From Nocardia vinacea (lineage in GTDB: Bacteria; Actinomycetota; Actinomycetes; Mycobacteriales; Mycobacteriaceae): a stretch of DNA of 64,000 bases. Each line of letters begins with the position of its first letter. Positions within the stretch are counted from its first letter, which is position 1. This document shows, piece after piece, positions 56,364 through 64,000 of the stretch. Under the pieces are notes generated by a model. It was not told the DNA's origin and searched no databases. It worked only from the letters and a program-made list of their open reading frames with translations. The translations under genes and the position numbers were made by a program. Where the stretch lies: NCBI RefSeq assembly GCF_035920345.1, contig NZ_CP109149.1, positions 3,534,001 to 3,598,000 of the forward strand, given 5' to 3'.

Positions 56364-57596
56364 ATGTCGATCGCTACCTGGGTGCGTCACGCCGAGTTGG
56401 GGGATCTGGTCGGGTTGCTGAATGCTCAGCATGCCGCGAAACTCGATGTCGTCGCCCCGGCATCGGCGTTGCGTGCCAGTGATGGTCTGCTGCAACTCTC
56501 CGGGGTCGAACCGGTCCTGGATGAGCGGGGTTTCACCCTCGTCGACGGCCTCTACCGGCCCACCGCCGCCGCCGACTCCCACCTCGGGTCCAAGCTCAAG
56601 ATCCCCGTCGGGTATCTCAAGTGGTTGCGCGAGGAGTCCCGCACCGATCTCTACGACGCCAACATCAACGGCCTGCTGCATGGCTGCAACGCCCCGCGCC
56701 TGCCCAGCACCGGTGATGACCGGTCGTTTCTGCTACGGCTGTTCACCTCCGGTGTCCCCGACGAGCCCGGGATTCTGCGGGCAGTGTTGTCGGATCGCTA
56801 CGGGATCATCGACAACCTCGACGTCCTCACCGCCGTCTTGGAAGGTATCCGCCAAGCGGATGCGGATGTGTCTGTGCGTTCGTGTGATCTGACCGAGTCC
56901 TCCATGCATTGCAAGGTGTACTCGCCGAAGGTGCGGGCGCTGGCACCGGGTTTCCTGGCGAATTATCGGACCCCGTTCGGCAATCCCGACCTCGAGGCCG
57001 AACGCCGCCGCGCCACAGGGGAACTGGCGCGGTGGCGCCCGGTCGCGGCCCGCGAAGGCCACGGCTATCGGCCCGGCAGCGAGCCGATCGTGTTCGCCGG
57101 GTTCCGGTTCTCCAACTCCGAGATCGGACACCACGCAGTCACATTGAAACCGGAACTGGTCGTCCAGATTTGCGGCAACGGACTCACCTTACCGATGTTC
57201 GCCTACACCAAACGCCATATCGGGGACCGCCTCGACGTAGGCGGAAGCTGGTCACAGGACACCTACCGCAAACGCCTCGCGGTGATCACCGCGGAAACCC
57301 GCGACAAGGTCGCCGAATGGCTGTCCCCCGAATTTCTGGCCGCCCGTGTCACCGAGTTGGAGCGGCACGCCGCGACTCCGGTCGCGCACCCCGAACGCAC
57401 CATCGAAGTCGTGTCCAAGAAGTTGGGGTTCACCGACGACGAACGCAGCGGGATCCTCGACCATTTCATCGCCGGCGGTCAGCTCACCGCCGCCGGCATC
57501 GCCAACGCCGTCACCAGCTACTCCCAAACCATTCCCGATGCCGACCGCGCCGACACCCTGGACGACCTTGCCCTGCAAGCGATGTCCCTCGTCTGA
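56364..57596 (+). CDS. DUF932 domain protein
   Basis: 410 residues. Fits the DUF932 phage/plasmid family: GSKLKIPVGYLKWLREESR, FLLRLFTSGVPDEPGILRAV and SDRYGIIDNLDVLTAVLEGI, with a later FAGFRFSNSEIGHHAVTLKP. DUF932 proteins are widespread on phages and plasmids; the biochemical role is unsettled. A GAGGAG site lies 8-10 bases before the ATG. Intact by length. Confidence 0.85.
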   Translation: MSIATWVRHAELGDLVGLLNAQHAAKLDVVAPASALRASDGLLQLSGVEPVLDERGFTLVDGLYRPTAAADSHLGSKLKIPVGYLKWLREESRTDLYDANINGLLHGCNAPRLPSTGDDRSFLLRLFTSGVPDEPGILRAVLSDRYGIIDNLDVLTAVLEGIRQADADVSVRSCDLTESSMHCKVYSPKVRALAPGFLANYRTPFGNPDLEAERRRATGELARWRPVAAREGHGYRPGSEPIVFAGFRFSNSEIGHHAVTLKPELVVQICGNGLTLPMFAYTKRHIGDRLDVGGSWSQDTYRKRLAVITAETRDKVAEWLSPEFLAARVTELERHAATPVAHPERTIEVVSKKLGFTDDERSGILDHFIAGGQLTAAGIANAVTSYSQTIPDADRADTLDDLALQAMSLV

Positions 57597-57709
57597 ACCA
57601 CTAGCGCCACAGGCCCAGCACGCCCGGTCGGCCGGATCTAGTCGTTGTTTTCCCTCACCCATCCCCTGGGGCCCTTGGCGGCCCAAACCCACAAGGAGGT
57701 TGTTTCCGC

Positions 57710-57925
57710 ATGCCCGAAACCATGACCCTCACCCGCACCGAGTTCGACAGTGCCGAACATTTCGGTATCGCCGGAACCGTCACCGCACTCGGTGAAACCA
57801 CCGTCACCCGCTGGCGCGAGCAGCACCCGGACTGGAAAGCCAAGCATTGGCGCTACAGCGACCCCGACCAGCACGGCGCGCGGTTCCTGCACCCGATCAA
57901 CGTCGCAGCCCGCACCAAGAACTAA
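57710..57925 (+). CDS. Small protein of unknown function (71 aa)
   Basis: MPETMTLTRTEFDSAEHFGI then a charged Trp-containing end (VTRWREQHPDWKAKHWRYSD). An AGGAGG lies 8 bases before the ATG, so translation is likely. No family recognised. It is followed by a hairpin and the ParB-like gene. Confidence 0.65.
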   Translation: MPETMTLTRTEFDSAEHFGIAGTVTALGETTVTRWREQHPDWKAKHWRYSDPDQHGARFLHPINVAARTKN

Positions 57926-58001
57926 CCCTCGCAACCAAATCCACCGCACCGCCATGCCCTCGAGCGGCCCGCCACCAGTTCACACCTGTCATATCCGTTC
58001 T

Positions 58002-58044
58002 CAGGTAGGCACCGACCAGTCCAAAGCTGGCCGGTGCCTACCTG
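58002..58044 (+). terminator. 18-bp hairpin before the ParB-like gene
   Basis: Arms 58002-58019 and 58027-58044 pair over 18 positions with one mismatch around a 7-base loop, followed by TTTC. It lies 24 bases before the ParB-like ATG and just upstream of its ribosome site. Terminator of the preceding gene or an attenuator/operator for this one. Confidence 0.65.
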
Positions 58045-58067
58045 TTTCACGATAGGAGCCATATTCG

Positions 58068-59900
58068 ATGTCGCACGACACCGACACACCCACCCCCGAC
58101 ACCATCGATACCGACACAACCATCACCATCGACGACACGGCACCCGACGCCAGTGACGTCGCCGCCGAGTCCGACAGCGCGGTCCCCGCCGCGCCGGGGG
58201 CGGGTCAGGGGCCGACGATGGATCCCGCCGAACTCCACATCGACGAAAACGTGCGCAAGACCTTCCGGCTCGAAGACCACCCCGATGTCACCGAATCCAT
58301 CCGTGAGCACGGTGTGAAGAACCCGATCAAGGTGATCCGGATGCCCGACGGACGACATGTCGTGCGCGACGGGCAAGTCCGTACCCTGACCGCGCTGGCG
58401 TTCGAACAGTCCGAGGTGCCGGTGTGGGTCACCGACTTCGATACCTCGGTCGATGCCAACGAAGCAGAGATCGACCGGGTCCTCGAACAGATCTATGTCA
58501 ACGACCGCCGCATCCCGCTCACCGACGGCGACCGTGCCGCCGGTATCGCGCTGGCCCTGGACCTCGGTGCCACCGTCACCCGGGTCGGCAAAGCCCTGCA
58601 GACCAAACGCGACGACGTCAAACGTGCGGGAAAGATCGGAACCTCCGCCACCGCACGCGGATTGGTCGACGAGGGCCAATACGACCTCGAACAGGCCGCT
58701 CTCATCGCCGAATACGACAACCTCGGCGACACCGACGCCGTCGAACGACTCACCCGCGCCAACCGCAACTGGTTCTCCTACGAAGCCAACCGAATCGCGC
58801 AAGACCGCACCCAAGCACGCGCCTACCTGGCCACGGCACTGCCCTACGCCGAGACCGGGATCGGGATCCTCACCGATTACCCCGCCGACGGACAATTCAC
58901 CGACAACGGGCCGCTCGTGCTGGCAGCGGATCTGGTCGACGCCGACGGCACCGCGGTCGATACCGGTCATATCAATGCCAACCCCGGATTGTGGCTGGTG
59001 TGGTTGGAGATCAGCGAGGACATGGTGTGGGTCGAAGTCGACACCGGCGCCCTCGTCGACCCTGACACCGTGGACTGGGACACCCGCGAGCACCCCAATA
59101 CCGAACCCGCCGAAGGGCGGCTGCGCCATGCCCGCGAGGTCGAGCAGCGCGAACAGGTACTCGCCGAATACTTCCTGCCGCGGGACCGGCTGGAGGCGGC
59201 CGGGCTGCGGGAGCGCGAGAGGGACACCGACACCAATGCCAGTGCCACTGCCGGTGCCGGTGCCGGTGCCGACGGCACCGACACCCGCGACGCCTGCCAG
59301 GACGAACAAGACGGCCACAATGGGGGCGACGAGCTCGCTACCGCGCGTCGCGCTGCGGCGGAAGCCGCCGCGCAGGCCCAGTCGGAGGCGCGGGAGCAGG
59401 AGCGGTTGGCCAGGCGGCGGGTCCGCGAGCTCAACAAGCAGGGGTTGGCGGCCAAGACCACCCGAACCGAGTTCGTGACGCGGCTGTTGACGCGCAAGAC
59501 CCCACCGGCGCAGGCTCCGGTGTTCCTTGCCCAGGCGTTGGTCGCCGACAGTGGGCTACTGAGCGAGTACCACGCTTTCAGTACGGCCCTGGAACTGTTG
59601 GGCATCAAGGGTTTCCGCGCTCGTGACGAGGTGCTCGCCGACCTCGACACAGTGAAACCGGCCCGCGCCCAGGTGATCGTGCTCGCGCTCGTCCTCGGTG
59701 CCTACGAAAGCCGATGCGAGAAGACTCTGTGGCGCTACGCCGACCGCGGCGTGCGCCGCTACCTGAAATTCCTCAGCCAGCTCGGCCACTCGCTCGTGCC
59801 CGTCGAACTCGCCGCCCTCGGCGAGGTCAACTCCGACGACATCGACATCGACACCGCCGCAACCGAACCCGACGAGCCGCAGCAGGCCGACGCCGCCTGA
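58068..59900 (+). CDS. ParB/Spo0J-type partition-like protein
   Basis: 610 residues, nearly twice a normal ParB. Residues 1-45 are Asp/Thr-rich. The ParB N-terminal domain follows (DENVRKTFRLEDHPDVTESI; VRDGQVRTLTALAFEQSEVP) and a helix-turn-helix-like region near 160-215. Residues ~400-460 form an Ala/Arg/Glu coiled coil, and the last ~130 are helical. Such proteins bind DNA or nucleotide (CTP in true ParB). No ParA gene is visible nearby in the window. AGGAG lies 9-10 bases before the ATG. Confidence 0.8.
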   Translation: MSHDTDTPTPDTIDTDTTITIDDTAPDASDVAAESDSAVPAAPGAGQGPTMDPAELHIDENVRKTFRLEDHPDVTESIREHGVKNPIKVIRMPDGRHVVRDGQVRTLTALAFEQSEVPVWVTDFDTSVDANEAEIDRVLEQIYVNDRRIPLTDGDRAAGIALALDLGATVTRVGKALQTKRDDVKRAGKIGTSATARGLVDEGQYDLEQAALIAEYDNLGDTDAVERLTRANRNWFSYEANRIAQDRTQARAYLATALPYAETGIGILTDYPADGQFTDNGPLVLAADLVDADGTAVDTGHINANPGLWLVWLEISEDMVWVEVDTGALVDPDTVDWDTREHPNTEPAEGRLRHAREVEQREQVLAEYFLPRDRLEAAGLRERERDTDTNASATAGAGAGADGTDTRDACQDEQDGHNGGDELATARRAAAEAAAQAQSEAREQERLARRRVRELNKQGLAAKTTRTEFVTRLLTRKTPPAQAPVFLAQALVADSGLLSEYHAFSTALELLGIKGFRARDEVLADLDTVKPARAQVIVLALVLGAYESRCEKTLWRYADRGVRRYLKFLSQLGHSLVPVELAALGEVNSDDIDIDTAATEPDEPQQADAA

Positions 59901-59916
59901 CCAACCTCCTCGGCCA

Positions 59917-59974
59917 CCCCGGCATGCCGGTGCGCGCCTCGTTCATCACCGCGCGCGTACCGGCATGCCTGGGG
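59917..59974 (+). terminator. Long hairpin after the ParB-like gene
   Basis: CCCCGGCATGCCGGT is mirrored by ACCGGCATGCCTGGGG with a one-base bulge, and the arms extend inward through GCGCGC on both sides. It begins 17 bases after the stop. Probable terminator. Confidence 0.65.
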
Positions 59975-60009
59975 TTGTCCTTCCTTCGAACATGTAGGAG
60001 GTCCATCCC

Positions 60010-60873
60010 GTGACCGCTGTCCTGGATCTGCGGGCGGTGGCGTTTGCTGCCGCCGCCCGCGGCTGGCCGGTGTTCCCGCTACGCCCGGGTGGGAAGAAGC
60101 CGGCGATCAAACGCTGGCCCGACCTGGCCAGCACCGACGACGATCTCATCCACCGCTGGTGGGGTTACAACCCGCGCTACAACGTCGCGATCCAGACCGG
60201 CCCGCCCAGTGGGCTGCACGTCATCGATCTCGATCCACGCCACATGAGCCCACCCGCTCACGACCTCACCGACGCCCTGGCCCGGCTCACTGACCATCTG
60301 CCCCAGCCCGCGCCACCGACGCTGACCATCGCCACCCCAGCTGGCTGGCACCTGTACTTCCGTGCCCCGAACGAGCCGATATTGCGGTGCACGGTGGCAC
60401 GCATCGGCGACGGTATCGATTCCCGCGGGCACGGCGGCTACATCGTCGCCCCCGGATCCCGTACGCCCCACGGGGATTACACCGTTGCCGAGAACCGGCC
60501 GGTCGCCGATCTTCCCGGCATGCTGATCGCTCTACTCCTGCCGCCCCCGCCGCCTCCGCCACCGACCGGTGGCTGGAATAGGTCGGTGGCGGTCGCGCCG
60601 GATTCGTATCTGGCGGCGATCCTGGCCGGGGAAGCCGAGCGAGTCGCTCGCGCGCGGGTGCACCTGCGCAACCACACCCTGTTCCGGTCAGCGTTGGTCC
60701 TCGGTCGGCTGGTGGCCGCCGACGAAGTCAGCGAAAACGACGCCCGCACCGTCCTGTTCGATGCCGCCGCGGCCCACATCGGTGTCGAGGGATTCACCGC
60801 CGCCGAAGCGCACCGCACCGTCAGCAACGGATTCCGCTACAGCCGCGCACGCCCCCGACGGCTGCGCCACTAA
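60010..60873 (+). CDS. Bifunctional DNA primase/polymerase domain protein
   Basis: 287 residues. Prim-pol hallmarks: GWPVFPLRPGGKKPAIKRWP, the acidic HVIDLDPR (metal-binding Asp pair), TPAGWHLYFRAP and GIDSRGHGGYIVAPGS. A Pro-run follows at ~175-185, then a helical C-terminal domain (EAHRTVSNGFRYSR) like those of plasmid replication primases. No helicase domain is fused. It would prime or copy element DNA. GTG at 60010 is 8 bases after GGAGG. Confidence 0.88.
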   Translation: MTAVLDLRAVAFAAAARGWPVFPLRPGGKKPAIKRWPDLASTDDDLIHRWWGYNPRYNVAIQTGPPSGLHVIDLDPRHMSPPAHDLTDALARLTDHLPQPAPPTLTIATPAGWHLYFRAPNEPILRCTVARIGDGIDSRGHGGYIVAPGSRTPHGDYTVAENRPVADLPGMLIALLLPPPPPPPPTGGWNRSVAVAPDSYLAAILAGEAERVARARVHLRNHTLFRSALVLGRLVAADEVSENDARTVLFDAAAAHIGVEGFTAAEAHRTVSNGFRYSRARPRRLRH

Positions 60874-60904
60874 ATCCCCTGCCATCGGATCAGGAGGTCC
60901 CGCT

Positions 60905-61174
60905 GTGCCCGAGTATTACGTCCGCTGGGAGATCGACGTCAGCGCTGACGATCCGCTCTCGGCCGCGTTCGCGGCGTTCGACATCTATCGTGCGCCCGAC
61001 TCGACAACCACTGTTTTCGACGTCATCGAACCCGACGGCCACACCTACCGCGTCGACCTCGACGATGCCCCGATCACAGCACACCTGATCAGGAAACGCC
61101 CGCACCAAGGACCGGTGGCGCAGCGTCTGGCCCCGATACTGCCCGCGCGGGCGCGCCGCTGGGCTACCGCCTAG
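60905..61174 (+). CDS. Small protein of unknown function (89 aa)
   Basis: MPEYYVRWEIDVSADDPLSA, FDIYRAPDSTTTVFDVIEPD and a basic C-terminus. This alternating beta pattern recurs in actinobacterial plasmid proteins that sit after primase genes; no function is known to me. GTG at 60905 follows GGAGG by 7 bases. Confidence 0.7.
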   Translation: MPEYYVRWEIDVSADDPLSAAFAAFDIYRAPDSTTTVFDVIEPDGHTYRVDLDDAPITAHLIRKRPHQGPVAQRLAPILPARARRWATA

Positions 61175-61650
61175 TGCACTGCGGTGTCCACCGTCCCTGC
61201 AGCAGTACAGCTGATCACCCGAATCCCGCCACACCTCGAACTCGTCCACGCCCAGATAGGCGGGACGGCGGGCCCGCACGATGAACCCTCTGCGGTCGTC
61301 GTCGATCGCGATCGCCTCACCCTCGGCACGGCAAGGTCCGACGCCCTCCCTCGCCATGACCGGGCTTCCCACCTCACCGGGCATCGCCTGAGCGGGAACG
61401 ACTTTCACTCCACCGCAACGCCCATTCCGCCTGGATAGGTGCGGGCCGCCCGCTGACCCTCACCACCGGTCGAGCCACACCCACCGGGCGCGTGCACCCC
61501 TGATCCGCCCCGCCGGGAGGCCACTGCTGCTCCTGCCGCGGCATCGACCCAACCGGTCGCATTCCTCGAGCCGAGAGGCCGGGCCCGGCACGGCCTACCC
61601 CCGGCGAATCGCACCTACCACCGACATCATTCCGAAGGAGACGAAAACCC
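61175..61650. other. Gap before the DUF4192 gene
   Basis: No gene I can support. The minus strand has an open stretch (61190-61408) with reasonable-looking sequence (YLGVDEFEVWRDSGDQLYCC) but it runs on through the neighbouring real gene and lacks a ribosome site. It may be a decayed small gene. Confidence 0.4.
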
Positions 61651-62871
61651 ATGCCCGACAACACCGACGACGCCGAGTGGCCAGCCAGCACCGATACGCA
61701 CTCCGCCTCCGACCAGACCGACGAGAACCACACGGCCGCGGACAGATTGCATGTCGATGATCCCGGGCAATTGATTGTCGCGGTGCCCGCGATGGTCGGG
61801 TTCGTACCACAGCGGTCCCTGGTAGTCGCTGTCCTGCGGGATGCACCGAATCCGGGCCACAGTCCGATCATCGACGCGGTGCTGCGCTTCGATCTGCAAC
61901 CCGACGGCGGCCCTCGGCGTGGTCTGGCCGCGGCATACGCACAGCCAGTGGCGCAGATCTGTGCCACAGAGGGGGCCTCGCAGGTGCTCGCGGTAATCGT
62001 CGATGATCGGGTGCGCGAACCACGTCCCACCCGCAGACACGGCGCGGTGAGTACCGGGCCGTGGGCCGCGCTCATCGCCGCGTTCGCGCGGCGGCTCGCA
62101 CAGCAGGAGGTGTTCCTCGAGGGCGCGTGGGCCGTACGCGCGATCGAGGCGCAGCAGCGGTGGTGGAGCCTGCTGGAGGCGAATCGTCGTGGGGTACTGC
62201 CGGACCCGGCCGCATCGATGGTCACCTTGGCGCACGTGCTCAACGGACGCCCGATCCGCGGCGACCGCTCGGAGCTGACCGATCTGGTAACCCCCGATGG
62301 CGAACTGGTCCAGCAGGTGACGGCTCATCTCGACAGCGCCCACACTCTCGTGCACGAACGCTACGAGACGGCGGTCCGGCGTGGTGATCCCGACGGATAT
62401 CACCGGCGCGCACTCGAACTCGTGTTGTGGCAGATCGCCGACACCGACTCCGGTGGGGCGCTCACCGCCCCGGCATGCGCAGAACTGGCCGCGGCACTGC
62501 GCGATCGGACCGTGCGCGACTCGCTGTTCGCCCTAGCCGTCGGCGAGCACGCCGCCGCCGCGGAAAACCTGTGGGCCACACTGACGCGAGCATTGCCGGG
62601 CAGCGACCGTGCCGATGCCGCAACACTTCTCGCCTACAGCGCCTACCTCCGCGGCGACGGCCCCCTCGCGGGCGTCGCCCTCCAGGCCGCCCTCGACGCC
62701 GACCCCACACACTCCATGGCGACCCTGCTGGCGACAGCGCTACACACCGGGATGCGCCCTGACATCCTGCGCCGGTTGGCCTGTCGCGGTCTGGGGATCG
62801 CCGCCGACCTCGGCATCGACCTCGGCACCGATCCGATGAGCTGTGCGGCTCCAGACCACACCGCACTGTAG
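61651..62871 (+). CDS. DUF4192 domain protein
   Basis: 406 residues. The N-terminal DUF4192 signature is LHVDDPGQLIVAVPAMVGFV then PQRSLVVAVL; the remainder is helical with a TPR-like end (AATLLAYSAYLRGDGPLAGV). The family is actinobacterial and frequent on plasmids and integrative elements; function unknown. AAGGAG lies 8-10 bases before the ATG. The next gene starts on the stop codon. Confidence 0.85.
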   Translation: MPDNTDDAEWPASTDTHSASDQTDENHTAADRLHVDDPGQLIVAVPAMVGFVPQRSLVVAVLRDAPNPGHSPIIDAVLRFDLQPDGGPRRGLAAAYAQPVAQICATEGASQVLAVIVDDRVREPRPTRRHGAVSTGPWAALIAAFARRLAQQEVFLEGAWAVRAIEAQQRWWSLLEANRRGVLPDPAASMVTLAHVLNGRPIRGDRSELTDLVTPDGELVQQVTAHLDSAHTLVHERYETAVRRGDPDGYHRRALELVLWQIADTDSGGALTAPACAELAAALRDRTVRDSLFALAVGEHAAAAENLWATLTRALPGSDRADAATLLAYSAYLRGDGPLAGVALQAALDADPTHSMATLLATALHTGMRPDILRRLACRGLGIAADLGIDLGTDPMSCAAPDHTAL

Positions 62872-63080
62872 TGATCGGTAGCGCCGCCGAGCTCGTGGCG
62901 TGGATCCGCGCGAACCTGCCCGCGCTGGATGAGGACCGGTTCGAACCCTGGCACACCGGATCCCCGGCACCCGGCGCGCTCACAGCGCGTATCGAGGTGC
63001 GCATTCACACACCCGCAGCCCGTGACCGCGTCACCAGCATCACCCTCACCGCCACACCCGTCGGCGACCTTCCCTCCTGA
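62871..63080 (+). CDS. Small protein of unknown function (69 aa)
   Basis: The GTG start shares a base with the DUF4192 stop (TAGTG), so it is translationally coupled. AELVAWIRANLPALDEDRFE then a beta-like end (RIEVRIHTPAARDRVTSITL). No family recognised. Confidence 0.6.
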   Translation: MIGSAAELVAWIRANLPALDEDRFEPWHTGSPAPGALTARIEVRIHTPAARDRVTSITLTATPVGDLPS

Positions 63081-63181
63081 TCACCGCCGTCGACGCCACG
63101 ACCCGCACACATCCCTGACCCCCACACCGTGCGCCGTGGTCGCACACCACATCCCCCGCGAATAGTGAAGGAGCACCCCCC

Positions 63182-63737
63182 ATGGCCGGAGACACCGTCA
63201 TCACCGTGATAGGCAACTTGACCGCCGCCCCGGAACTTCGTTTCACCCCGAATGGTGTTGCGGTCGCCGATTTCACCGTCGCCTCCACACCACGCTACCC
63301 CGACCGCAACACCGGGGAGTGGAAAGACGGGGAGGCGTTGTTCCTGCGCTGCAACCTCTGGCGCGAGGCCGCGGAGAATGCCGCGGAGACGTTGATTAAG
63401 CTTGACCAGGGGCTCGCGTGTCATTGTGACTGGCCGTCTGAAGCAGCGCCGCTGGCAGACCCCCGACGGCCAGAACCGCACCGTCGTTGAGCTCGAAGTC
63501 GACGAGCTCGGCCCGTCATTGCGCTATGCCACGGCGAAAGTCAACCGAGTCAAACGTGGCACAGGCGGCGACAACGGCTTCGGACGCTCGGACGCTCGCC
63601 CGAATTCCGATGACCGGTCCGGCGAACTGGTCGGCGCAGCAGCCACCAGTCGCACCGGCGGGACCGACGATCCGTGGGCGGTGAACGGCGCGGGCTCCTT
63701 CGGCGGCGGCACCGGCAACGACGACCCCCAGTTCTGA
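63182..63737 (+). pseudogene. ssb: Single-stranded DNA-binding protein, frameshifted
   Basis: The first frame gives the OB-fold start ([40 protein letters not shown]). After AETL at 63399 an extra 10 bases (including AAGCTT) shift the frame. The next frame continues [17 protein letters not shown] and [16 protein letters not shown] to a normal acidic tail ending DDPQF at 63737. Removing the 10 bases restores a complete SSB of about 180 residues. As written the protein would lose the second half of the OB fold and its interaction tail. Either a real mutation or a sequence artefact. Confidence 0.85.
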
Positions 63738-63758
63738 ATCTACCTCCTCAACACACGA

Positions 63759-63781
63759 TGCCCGGCGGTAGCCGCCGGGCA
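63759..63781 (+). terminator. Perfect hairpin after ssb
   Basis: TGCCCGGCGG pairs perfectly with CCGCCGGGCA around TAG, 21 bases after the ssb stop. Probable terminator. Confidence 0.65.
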
Positions 63782-63843
63782 CCGTGTCGCCCGCCGAAAC
63801 GAATCCCGCTCTATCCATTCCACTTTCGTGATCAGGAGCCGAT

Positions 63844-64000
63844 GTGACTACCTCCTCTGCCTCCCGCACCGCGATCGCGGTGACCCCGTTGCTATCCGAT
63901 ATCGCTGCCCTCGCCGAGCTGATCGACACCGAACCGTATCGGGCGCGCCTGGAGTTCCGCCAAGCGCTCAACGACGTCACTGCCGAAGACTGGGCGTTTC
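63844..64000 (+). CDS. N-terminal part of an unrecognised protein (cut by window end)
   Basis: GTG at 63844 with an AGGAG site 5-9 bases upstream; open to the window end for 52 residues (TTSSASRTAIAVTPLLSDIA, LIDTEPYRARLEFRQALNDV). Too little is visible to name it. It is the next gene of the element module. Confidence 0.55.
   Translation, partial: MTTSSASRTAIAVTPLLSDIAALAELIDTEPYRARLEFRQALNDVTAEDWAF

Larger units (their letters stand above)
38121..64000 (+). mobile_element. Integrated element adjoining tRNA-Leu (right end outside window)
   Basis: Left of tRNA-Leu the gene order is conserved chromosome. Right of it are an integrase, defence-like cargo, gene fragments and a plasmid-like maintenance module (ParB-like, primase-polymerase, SSB, DUF932, DUF4192, DUF3560). 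I saw no second copy of the tRNA-Leu 3' end, so the right boundary should lie beyond 64,000. Fragments inside show it was built by several events. Confidence 0.7.

Noticed and set aside
60890..61408. Minus-strand 172-residue frame after the primase gene
   Set aside because: Runs antisense through the well-supported 89-residue gene; no start signal.

Overview
The window is high-GC actinobacterial DNA, most probably from a Nocardia or a close mycolic-acid-containing relative. The evidence is an antigen 85-like esterase, GTG starts behind AGGAGG sites, and a gene order matching the recA/miaB/hflX neighbourhood of Mycobacterium and Corynebacterium. No rRNA is present. There is one complete tRNA (Leu, GAG) and no CRISPR array.

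Bases 1-38,035 are chromosomal. They start with a partial gene, then a translationally coupled pair (PaaK-like adenylate-forming enzyme plus E1/ThiF-like protein), a 1,264-residue HTH-nSTAND-WD40 protein, and lipid genes (alpha/beta hydrolase, acyl-CoA dehydrogenase, antigen 85-like esterase, acyltransferase). Next is a conserved housekeeping block: hflX, dapF, a TrmH-type methyltransferase, miaA, an Rv2728c-like gene, a DUF349 gene, an Rv2732c-like membrane protein and miaB. It is followed by the glutamate ABC transporter gluABCD, a LysR/NmrA pair and recX-recA. recA has both a LexA box and a RecA-independent promoter. A block of regulator, efflux and small-enzyme genes (29.9-36.3 kb) sits between recA and its usual DUF3046 and glycosyltransferase neighbours.

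Bases 38,036-64,000 look like an integrated element. A tRNA-Leu is followed at once by an AbrB-like gene and a tyrosine integrase. The first half (39-54 kb) is a patchwork of cargo and wreckage: a membrane zinc-ribbon gene and its frameshifted copy, hydrolase, regulator and IS3 fragments, the 3' half of a tRNA-Pro, and two candidate defence operons. One operon pairs a reverse transcriptase with a HEPN protein (42.7-44.8 kb). The other pairs a nuclease-STAND NTPase with an unknown partner (49.9-53.6 kb). The second operon lies inside, and splits, a DUF3560 gene.

The second half (54.5-64 kb) is a plasmid-like maintenance module read in one direction: several small unknown proteins, DUF932, a ParB-like protein, a primase-polymerase, DUF4192 and a single-stranded-DNA-binding protein broken by a 10-bp insertion. 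Strong hairpins separate several of these genes. The right end of the element lies beyond the window.

The best candidates for new biology are the reverse transcriptase-HEPN pair, whose start codon sits in a perfect inverted repeat, and the nuclease-STAND pair with its unrecognised partner.
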